This document shows, piece after piece, positions 1-6,647 of a stretch of 13,722 bases of DNA. The position numbers and the translations under genes are program-made. Source of the DNA: Brachionus koreanus (taxonomy: Eukaryota > Rotifera > Eurotatoria > Ploima > Brachionidae); assembly GCA_016987375.1 (NCBI GenBank), contig PJRA01000444.1:361320-375041 (forward strand), written 5' to 3'. Within the stretch, counting starts at the first letter, position 1, and every line of letters begins with the position of its first letter. The notes under the pieces were generated by a model that searched no databases, was not told where the DNA came from, and worked only from the letters and a program-made list of their open reading frames with translations.

Positions 1-329
1 CTTGAAATTTGAATATTTTTGTCTCATCTTTTAGATTTATCCTTGTGTGTTCAAATCAAATCTAATACTTGTTAATTCTTAATCATATTAAATCTACTTT
101 TGAATTTTCTTGAATGTTTCAAATTACAAAAAAAAATTAATTTCTTTTTTTTAAAATATATTTGAAAACGGCTCTTTGATAAAAATATTATAAAATATCT
201 ATTTTTATTTTAAATCGTTTGAAATTCAAATCCATTTGAAATAAAAAATTAGCAATAAAATAAAATTTAATTTAACAAAAAATTTTATCTTTTTCTATTA
301 ATAAAATTCAATTTGGAAAAAAAATAGAA
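1..329. other. AT-rich 5' flank of the receptor gene
   Basis: No coding frame is visible. The stretch is mostly A/T runs. A TATAAAA string at 189-195 lies about 135 bases before the ATG at 330, but such strings are expected by chance in DNA this rich in A+T. An AG at 326-327, just before the ATG (context tagaaATG), could serve as a 3' splice acceptor for spliced-leader trans-splicing, which rotifers are known to use. This is inference only. Confidence 0.3.
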
Positions 330-1547
330 ATGTTCAAATTTTTTTCCTTTTTTATTCTAATCTTTTTTGAATGCACTTCAAATGCAAATTGTTGTGTACT
401 ACAAAAATCCGGAATTCATACCATTTTGTGTTACAATCTGGGTGACAATATACATCATCTTTTAGATGAACATTCTATTTACACATTGAGGCATTATCAA
501 AATTTATTTTACACTTCATCGAGAGAAAGTAATGTGTTAAACAACTCTCATTTAACCAAGACAATTGATTTTATTCAAGAACTGCCTGTAAGTGAAATCA
601 CTACTATCTCATATTTTGGCTTAGACGGACTTGAAAGTGATCTTTTTCAAAATCTTAATCAAATGAACATTACATTCGCTCTTCAATTTTTTGAGTCTAA
701 ATTTGAGTTTTTTACCAACAAATCATTGTCAATTAATTGTGTCATGAAAAAAAACCTTGCTCATTTGTTTACCATTTACCGGTTTGCTTTGCTAAGTCGA
801 AATTCTTTTAGCAAACAATTTTGTCCATTTTTTTTTCAAAATACAAGAATTAAGTATTTTTATATGCTTTATTTGGCTAATACTTTTTACAAAGTTAATA
901 CAATTCATTTCACCAGTGTGTCATATTTTAGAAATCAAGTTCTAGTTGTAGTACTTGAATTTACAGAAAATATAAATTTAAGTCCAAGTGTTTTGAGTAA
1001 AGCTTTGTTTAGGTATTGTTCAAAATTTTTTTTAGGAGGCAAAATTAATTATGTACAAGCAGATACATTTGAAAATTTCAATTTTCTTAAAAAAATACGC
1101 TTGGACATTTATTTTGCCAGAGATTTATTGCACAAAGGTTTGCATTGGATTCAAAGAATTAATAGAAATCTAAATGTCGATTTGAGCAACAAAAGCGATG
1201 TGATTAAAAACGGTAAATTTAGTTTTATTATTGTTATTAGTCATACGGGACCGCCTTATTCGGATAAGACATTAACTTTAGATAAACTGTTTCCTAATGA
1301 AGATTTTTGTTTATACACTAAATTTCCTTTTAATCAGATGATATCTTTGGGTGCATCGGATGGATTTTTGAGAAATTATAGCCACCGTTTTACATGTACA
1401 TTTAATTACATACGTTTGATGAATCGTAAATTAGCAAACCGAATGATACTAGATTATCCTGATTCATTTGTCCAGCTAAATGAAGACATATCTTATTGCA
1501 ATTTCACTTTGATGAGATTAAAATGCAGCGTAAACACCAAAAATTAA
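330..1547 (+). CDS. Ectodomain part of an orphan 7TM receptor-like protein
   Basis: A 405-codon open frame that starts with a typical signal peptide: a hydrophobic stretch at about residues 3-14 followed by a small polar and Cys-containing region. The rest has no obvious transmembrane helix. It contains several N-glycosylation sequons (for example NNS, NMT, NKS, NLS, NFT) and scattered cysteines, as expected of a secreted or extracellular domain. I do not recognise a named domain. The tail (SYCNFTLMRLKCS) is followed immediately, in another frame, by a seven-helix domain, so this is most likely the N-terminal half of one receptor of about 775 residues. Large lineage-specific families of such long-ectodomain orphan receptors are my recollection for Brachionus-like rotifers, not something the sequence proves. 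The ATG at 330 is chosen because the signal peptide begins exactly there. The ligand is unknown. Confidence 0.65.
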   Translation: MFKFFSFFILIFFECTSNANCCVLQKSGIHTILCYNLGDNIHHLLDEHSIYTLRHYQNLFYTSSRESNVLNNSHLTKTIDFIQELPVSEITTISYFGLDGLESDLFQNLNQMNITFALQFFESKFEFFTNKSLSINCVMKKNLAHLFTIYRFALLSRNSFSKQFCPFFFQNTRIKYFYMLYLANTFYKVNTIHFTSVSYFRNQVLVVVLEFTENINLSPSVLSKALFRYCSKFFLGGKINYVQADTFENFNFLKKIRLDIYFARDLLHKGLHWIQRINRNLNVDLSNKSDVIKNGKFSFIIVISHTGPPYSDKTLTLDKLFPNEDFCLYTKFPFNQMISLGASDGFLRNYSHRFTCTFNYIRLMNRKLANRMILDYPDSFVQLNEDISYCNFTLMRLKCSVNTKN

Positions 1548-2658
1548 ACAAAAATTAGACCTGGAATCATTTGGAGAATTAATTGTTTTTGTAGATTTCA
1601 TTATCTTAATCATTCTAAATCCACTATTTAGTCTAATCGGATTTGTACTGAACATTTTAACAGCTTTTACATTCAAATTAAAATACTTTAAAAAAAATCA
1701 ATACAAATTTATCAAAGCATTTTCAGCTCTGAGCAGCATTTACTTGGTTCTCTCTTTGCTCAATTTAGCCAACGAGTGTCCATTTTACAATGGACTATAC
1801 TGCTCCAAAATTCGAACACTAATTCATGTACAATACTTTCAAATGATATTCATAAATATTTTCCAAAGAGTGCTTAAATTTTTGATCAATATAATGACTA
1901 TTGGTTTTACGTACAGTCGATTGTGCATAGTTCAAACTTCAATGTTCAAACTGACCGAGAAAAAACTTAACTTTGCCAGATTTTTCATGTTTTCTTTTAT
2001 AATTGGAATTTTGCTAAATTTTTTAAATTACTATTTTTCTATTTTAAATTATAGCGATCCAATTCTTAATTTTCCCTATTCGCTTCTTGACGATGACTTG
2101 AATATCAAATTTAAATTGGACATTCTCATTAAGTCTGTTTATGCCATAAATGAAGTTATAAATGAAGTATTTTTTCTGCTTGTCAATATGATCATAGATT
2201 GGCTTTTGATTTTTAAGCTGAGAAAAATTAGCAATAAAGCTGTTAAATTGAAATTAAATTTAAATATTAAAATTGATCTTAAAGAGAATAGAAATGTTCA
2301 GATGAGAAATTTGAGGGCTACTTTGGTCAATTCGTTGATGAATTTTTTTCTGCGTGTATTTGATTTGCTTCCTGTTGCCTACTCGTTTATGCACTTTTTT
2401 AGTCTCAAGAATAAAAATCAAGTAGAAAATTCATTTGAATTTTTTCTATTTGTCATTTGTTATAAAATGCGTTTTGATCAATTAATCAAACATTTGTGTA
2501 AATTTTTTTTTACTCTATCCATTTTGTCCAATTTTGTATTTTATTTTTGTTTTGATCAAAATTTTCAGAATTTTTTGAAAAAAATTTACAAAGGCAAAAA
2601 TCTAGCCGAGTCCAAATGCGATTCAAGGAGTCCAGCGTCCAAACTCATTTCAAAATAA
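1534..2658 (+). CDS. Seven-helix (GPCR-like) domain of the same receptor, frame-shifted from the ectodomain
   Basis: This frame is open from 1534 with no early ATG, so it needs the upstream part for its start. Hydrophobic segments in order fit seven helices. TM1 contains GFVLN, like the class A G-x-x-x-N motif. TM2 is near IYLVLSLLNLAN. TM3 ends in TYSRLCIV, in the position of a DRY motif. TM4 is near FSFIIGILLNFLNYYF and TM5 is near FFLLVNMIIDWLLIF. TM6 is near FLRVFDLLPVAYSFMHFF, and TM7 is near LSNFVFYFCF, followed by a basic tail. The DRY and NPxxY motifs are degenerate. A cysteine precedes TM3, but the loop between TM4 and TM5 has no cysteine, so the usual disulfide seems absent. The frame overlaps the ectodomain frame at 1534-1547. 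Removing one base from the A run at 1539-1543 would join them. An intron 1426-1558 also preserves frame but would delete about 44 residues of good-looking coding sequence. The stop is TAA at 2656-2658. Confidence 0.6.
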   Translation, partial: TPKIKQKLDLESFGELIVFVDFIILIILNPLFSLIGFVLNILTAFTFKLKYFKKNQYKFIKAFSALSSIYLVLSLLNLANECPFYNGLYCSKIRTLIHVQYFQMIFINIFQRVLKFLINIMTIGFTYSRLCIVQTSMFKLTEKKLNFARFFMFSFIIGILLNFLNYYFSILNYSDPILNFPYSLLDDDLNIKFKLDILIKSVYAINEVINEVFFLLVNMIIDWLLIFKLRKISNKAVKLKLNLNIKIDLKENRNVQMRNLRATLVNSLMNFFLRVFDLLPVAYSFMHFFSLKNKNQVENSFEFFLFVICYKMRFDQLIKHLCKFFFTLSILSNFVFYFCFDQNFQNFLKKIYKGKNLAESKCDSRSPASKLISK

Positions 2659-2916
2659 TACTCTATTTTAGTCACACCAGTAGCTAAATAACTCAAAAAG
2701 ATAATCTATAGGATTGAAAGAGTGATTTAAAAAAAAATTTTTTATTAAATTTTTAAGATTAACTAGCAAATTTTGAAATATAGTTTTATATTAATTTGTA
2801 TAGATTTTTTTAGATTTGTATAGTAATTTAATAGATTTTTTTTTTGATTATTATTTTATTACTGAAAAAAAATTTTTAAACATGTCATTTTAAATTTTTT
2901 TCTATTTTAATTATGA

Positions 2917-2922
2917 AATAAA
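2917..2922 (+). promoter_or_regulatory. Candidate poly(A) signal of the receptor gene
   Basis: An AATAAA lies about 260 bases after the receptor stop, immediately before the transposon-derived sequence that begins near 2930. The 2659-2916 stretch is plain A/T-rich 3' flank with no frame. Chance occurrence is possible given the composition. Confidence 0.3.
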
Positions 2923-2929
2923 CTGATGA

Positions 2930-3538
2930 TACTTAGGAGTACGACAAACTATGCTATCAAGTATAGTACTGCTTAGAAAACTAAATATTGTATGGGACAG
3001 TAGAAAAAGACAAATTGACAAAAGAAGACAAAGAAGAAGAGTGAGAAACAAAAAGCATTCTGAGAGACGTCTGCTTGGAAAATTAAGAACAAACGCTTCA
3101 TTTTTTTCTTCTTATTCATTTAATCAATTAATTTAATTTAGAAAAATAAAGTAATTAACTTAAACTACTGACAGTCTCAATCGACTTTTTGAGATAAGGG
3201 AGAGATATGTTAGGGTAGGACTGAGCCACTCTGTTCCACTAGTTGTCAGACTGGTGGAAGAATATAACAAAGGTTTCGAATCAAGAAATATCGAGTACCC
3301 AACTCCATTGTGTAATTGCTATCTTACTATTTCCTCTTTTTATCCTGAATCATCAAATATATAAAAATGAATTCTGTTACTCTCTATCTTAATTTATCTA
3401 AATTTAAATTTAATATTTCTCTATTTTTTAATTTAACTTATTTTTACTTTATTTTTTTCTTATTTTTTATTTTTATTTTTAATCTGAAGGAGCTAAAGCT
3501 CGGAACAGAAATACAAATAAATAATAATAGTAATTCAC
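2930..3538 (+). mobile_element. 5'-truncated non-LTR retrotransposon 3' end, copy 1
   Basis: One + frame runs from 2930 to a TAA at 3362-3364, broken by three stops clustered at 3134-3170. The first part has an Arg/Lys-rich stretch (DKRRQRRRVRNKKHSERR). The last part reads smoothly (LFEIRERYVRVGLSHS, then YPTPLCNCYLTI) up to the stop. A T-rich 3' UTR follows, then a short palindrome near 3489-3503 (ggagctaaagctcgg), and a tail ending ATACAAATAAATAATAATAG with an AATAAA signal. C-terminal coding sequence, UTR and short A/T tail, with a second truncated copy directly behind, is the organisation left by LINE-type insertions. No reverse-transcriptase motif is present in this piece, so the clade is unknown. 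The copy is inactive. Confidence 0.55.
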
Positions 3539-3790
3539 AACCTAACCCTACTCCATTGTGTAATTGCTACCTTACTATTTTCTCTTTTTTTCCCGAAGCT
3601 TCAACTATGTAAACTTCTGTCACATGCAACAACCTATGTCTTTTAAGCTTTATTTTCATTTTTTTTCTTTTTTTTAAGCTGATTTACTTTATTTTTATTT
3701 TATATTATTTTATTAACTCTATTTTTTTCTGTATTCTGAAGGAGCTCTAGCTCGGTACAGTATACAAATAAATTAATAAATAAAATCACA
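3539..3790 (+). mobile_element. Second, shorter copy of the same retrotransposon 3' end
   Basis: Starting near 3541, this repeats the final 20-odd codons of copy 1 (PTPLCNCYLTI is identical; stop at 3610-3612). It also repeats the T-rich UTR, the ctgaaggagct...agctcgg palindrome (3736-3753) and a tail ATACAAATAAATTAATAAATAAAA. The offset from copy 1 is 248 bases at the coding end and 252 at the palindrome. It begins right after the tail of copy 1. This fits a second 5'-truncated insertion into the A/T tail of the first, or a tandem duplication that has since diverged. Confidence 0.55.
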
Positions 3791-3942
3791 GATATAGATA
3801 TGCCATGCGCATTAAGTGAAGCTATTTATTTAAGCTAAATGATTAAAAAAATATTACTTTAAGTAAAGTAAGAAGATGAATGATGAAAGGAAGAGATTCT
3901 ATAATAAATATATAAATAAGAATATTCTATTAAATAAAAATA

Positions 3943-4430
3943 TTATTTAATCGAATCGGTTAGTCCAGAGTTGCCACATTCGAGGCACCATTCAATCAAA
4001 AGAACACTGAATGCTAAATCGTTTACAGTACAATTTATATGAGTCAGATCTTCTGCTTTTGATAACTGTTTAAAATTTGTTTGATAAATAATATTTTATG
4101 CTTTTAATAAATTTGTCTAATTGACTGCAATTTTAGTGCTTTGTTCAAAGGTTTTGTTTTTGTAAATTTACTGAGTCCAATAAATCGTTTTATTAAAATA
4201 TTTTGCCGTATATAAAATTCCTTTAAACTCTTTTCATTAATGAAGATATTATCTAAATGATATCTGAAGATTGACTGAGAGAATTGTTTGTATAAGAAAG
4301 CTATAGTTTCTGGTTTTATTAATTTTGGTTTGCATCCAACACTATTTAGAGAGTAAAAACTCTTTTCATCTTATTTTCCACGAAATCCTTTATTAATTTT
4401 TGATTTCCAATTTTTATGCCCAATTAGAAA
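3943..4430 (-). mobile_element. Decayed LINE reverse-transcriptase C-terminal fragment
   Basis: Read on the - strand, the pieces LGIKIGNQ, then VENKMKR, SFYSLNSVGCKPKLIKPE, IFRYHLDNIFINEKSL, IKRFIGLSKFTKTKPLNKAL and finally EWCLECGNSGLTDSIK appear in order. The pattern 'YLGI...NS-GC-P...R-GLS--TKT--L--AL' is what I know from the region just after the polymerase core in invertebrate non-LTR retrotransposons. The longest uninterrupted stretch covers 4107-4349. The pieces are separated by at least two frameshifts and several stops, so this is a dead copy. It has the opposite orientation to the two 3' ends at 2930-3790 and is therefore a separate insertion. Confidence 0.65.
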
Positions 4431-4541
4431 AAATTATCGATGTTAAAATCGAAACTATTTTAGCTGCAACAACAAGAAAATAACGTAACAAGTTAATCAA
4501 TTATTTATTTTTTTACCTATTTTTACCTGTAATTTTTAAAG

Positions 4542-4640
4542 ACAAATTTAATTGAAGATAATGTTGAAACATCAGTTGAGATTGAGACCCCAATTCAGGT
4601 TGAAACTGAAGTTGAAGCTGAGCTTGTTACCAGTTCATGA
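4542..4640 (+). pseudogene. Exon-like acidic remnant
   Basis: After a pyrimidine-rich stretch ending in taaag (AG at 4540-4541), a 32-codon frame runs to TGA at 4638-4640. It encodes a repetitive acidic peptide (SVEIETP, QVETEVEAEL). Codon use resembles coding DNA and differs from the A/T-rich surroundings. No start codon or partner exon could be identified. A splice-donor-like gtaaca at 4486 lies upstream, but the frames before it contain stops. It could be a terminal exon, a pseudogene piece or transposon debris. Function unknown. Confidence 0.25.
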
Positions 4641-5009
4641 AAAAAAATTCAAAATATAAATGAAATTATTTATTTTTAATAATAATTAAAATAAATTAAT
4701 TTAAAAAATAATTAAAAAATATTTTAATAAAATCTGATAATGAGATCGCAAAAAACTGTGGACAATTTTGAACGGTTCGCGAAGACTGCATCCAACACTA
4801 TTATTCATATGTTAAGCAACAATTAATACACTTTGCTCGATAGAACAAACTAGATAAAACTTACACTAAATTAACTAAATAATGCTAAAGTCTTAGATTA
4901 TTTTATCGACCAAGTTTTTGTCTTATTGACACAAAATTGTTATATTATAAATAAATACTCAATAAATAGATTAAAAATAATTACTATTAATTTTTTGTTT
5001 TTTTATTAG
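4641..5009. other. Gene-free A/T-rich stretch
   Basis: No coding frame or RNA gene is visible. The only structure noted is tgcatccaacactatt at 4788-4803. It exactly repeats 4331-4346, where its complement encodes the NSVGC of the decayed reverse transcriptase. The flanks of the two copies do not match, so only a scrap of that element, if anything, is present here. Confidence 0.3.
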
Positions 5010-5207
5010 AAAATATTAAAGCATTTGGCTGAGAGAATAAACAAGTTAACTCAGTCGGATAAATCAAAGCCCAAAAATCAATATTTATTTACTGATTAGA
5101 GCACTAAAAAAAGTATATTCTCTACTGTTGTGCATACATTATTTTCTATGGATAATAAAATTGAACTTTAGCAAGAGATAGTTTATTTTTTTAATTATGC
5201 AAAATAA
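5010..5207 (+). pseudogene. Broken coding remnant with two in-frame TAG stops
   Basis: A good acceptor (ttttttattag, AG at 5008-5009) is followed by a single frame of 66 codons interrupted only by TAG at 5097-5099 and 5169-5171. Readable pieces are HLAERINKLTQSDKSKPK, then STKKSIFSTVVHTLFSMD and QEIVYFFNYAK. Amphipathic spacing and codon use suggest former coding sequence. I do not recognise the family. A decayed transposase or host gene are both possible. Read-through as a real gene is unlikely, because no partner exons are visible. Confidence 0.3.
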
Positions 5208-5580
5208 AAGTTTTTTACTCAAATAAATCCACGCTTAGATACTTGAATAGTGATACTTGTAGGACTAAAAAAATTTTTTTTAACCTTTAGAATCAAGAAT
5301 TAATTTATTCACAAACAAATATTTTGAATCAAGTTATCTCATTTTAGACAAGATCATAATTATATATGAATTTAAAAAAAAAAGACAAGTTTATTTCAAG
5401 AAACAGTATGAATAAAATAATAGAAAGCATTTGAAAATAATTGATGCTTTAATGTTCAAATATTTTCAGAAACAAAAATTCTCTACATAATTAGGAAAAT
5501 AGTTTTCTAAGCCAATAAAGCAAGAAGCAAAAAAAGGTCTGATTCTTCGGGTCAACGTTCCTAGTTACAAAAATAAGTCC
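5208..5580. other. Gene-free stretch upstream of the pump promoter
   Basis: A/T-rich sequence without a convincing frame on either strand. Pyrimidine-rich tracts ending in AG occur (for example near 5299 and 5470), but no coding sequence follows them. Confidence 0.3.
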
Positions 5581-5650
5581 AATCCTGGCCGGGATTCAGC
5601 ACGCCGAAATCGCGTGTCTATAAATTGTTTTATGATTAGATAACAACCCT
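5581..5650 (+). promoter_or_regulatory. Candidate core promoter of the calcium-pump gene
   Basis: A patch unusually rich in G+C for this window precedes the pump. It holds a near-palindrome, aatcctggccgggatt (5581-5596, one mismatched pair), then gcacgccgaaatcgcgtg, then a TATA-like TATAAA at 5619-5624. Transcription starting about 30 bases downstream would give a 5' leader of roughly 90 bases before the ATG at 5741. Motif spacing is sensible, but nothing here proves promoter function. Confidence 0.4.
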
Positions 5651-5740
5651 CTTGACAATCAATTATCAAGCTCTTTAGATTTTATAAAAATTCAAATGTG
5701 TGTATATAAAACTAGTAATTATGAATTTGTAAATAGAGAA

Positions 5741-6647
5741 ATGCCCGATCAACAAGCAGCTGGTACGAGCTCCAATGGCCTAGTAAAAGTCCAAGATTTT
5801 CACTTTAACATAAGAGTAAACGAGCTAAAGGAGCTAATTCAATTGAAAAGCTCCGAGGCCACCGAACGAATTCGTCTAAAATACGGTCAAACTGATGCGC
5901 TTGCAAATTTGCTCCAATCGGACATAGTCAACGGCATATCGGACTCCGAGGACCAATTTAAAAGGCGTACAAGCTTTTATGGCAAAAATGAAATTCCACC
6001 AAAGCCGCCCAAATCAATATTCCAGCTTGCTTTCGAAGCATTGCAAGACACAACTTTAGTCATGTTGATGATATGTGCTGTTATATCAATATCGTTGTCT
6101 TTTTACCATCCAGTAGGCGAGATCGCCGACGAGGAGTTTCGCAATCGTGAAAAAAAAGAAATGGGCAATCTAGAATGGGTTGAAGGCGCTGCAATAATGA
6201 TCGCTGTCGTTGTAGTCGTATTCGTGACAGCATTCAACGATTGGCGCAAGGAGAAGCAATTTCGCGGTCTCCAAGACCGCATTGAGTCAGAAAATTTGGC
6301 ATCGGTGATTCGAAACGGCCGAATGATGCAAATAAATGTCAAAGACATTGTTGTCGGTGATATTTGCTGTGTTAAATATGGTGATCTAATACCAGCTGAT
6401 GGTATTGTTACCAATTCGTCTGATCTTAAATTAGACGAGTCCTCTTTGACTGGTGAAACTGATTTGATTAAAAAAAATTGCTCTGACAATGCTGTTCTTT
6501 TGTCTGGAACTCATGTCATGGAGGGAAGTGGACAATTTTTAGTGCTTGCTGTCGGTCTAAATTCTCAAACGGGTATTATTATGACATTGCTTGGTGCAAC
6601 TGGTGAAGAAACCGAATCGGAAAAAAAGAAAAAACACCAAAATAAAA
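5741..6647 (+). CDS. PMCA exon 1 (N-terminus, TM1-2, actuator domain)
   Basis: This exon encodes the cytosolic N-terminus (homology from about [11 protein letters not shown]), TM1, TM2 and the actuator domain with [10 protein letters not shown]. It ends in a Lys/Glu-rich linker ([15 protein letters not shown]) matching the charged linker before TM3 in other PMCAs. The donor is aaaa|gtagc at 6648, leaving one base of a split codon. A second donor-like site, actg|gtgaag at 6603, has the same phase and would drop 15 codons of the linker; it could be an alternative donor. Frames past 6648 run into A/T-rich intron and stop at 6772. Confidence 0.9.

Noticed and set aside
1426..1558. 133-base intron joining the receptor ectodomain to the 7TM frame
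   Set aside because: Phase and ends (gtaaat...ttag) fit, but it would remove a Cys-containing, coding-like stretch that leads straight into the 7TM part. A one-base frame change is the simpler explanation, though not proven.
3367..3612. 81-codon + strand open frame as an independent gene
   Set aside because: Its start is A/T-rich UTR of retrotransposon copy 1, and only its end (PTPLCNCYLTI...) is the coding tail of copy 2. It is explained by the nested elements.
6103..6489. 128-codon - strand frame opposite PMCA exon 1
   Set aside because: It is the complement of clearly conserved pump sequence (TM1 to actuator domain) and has no features of its own.
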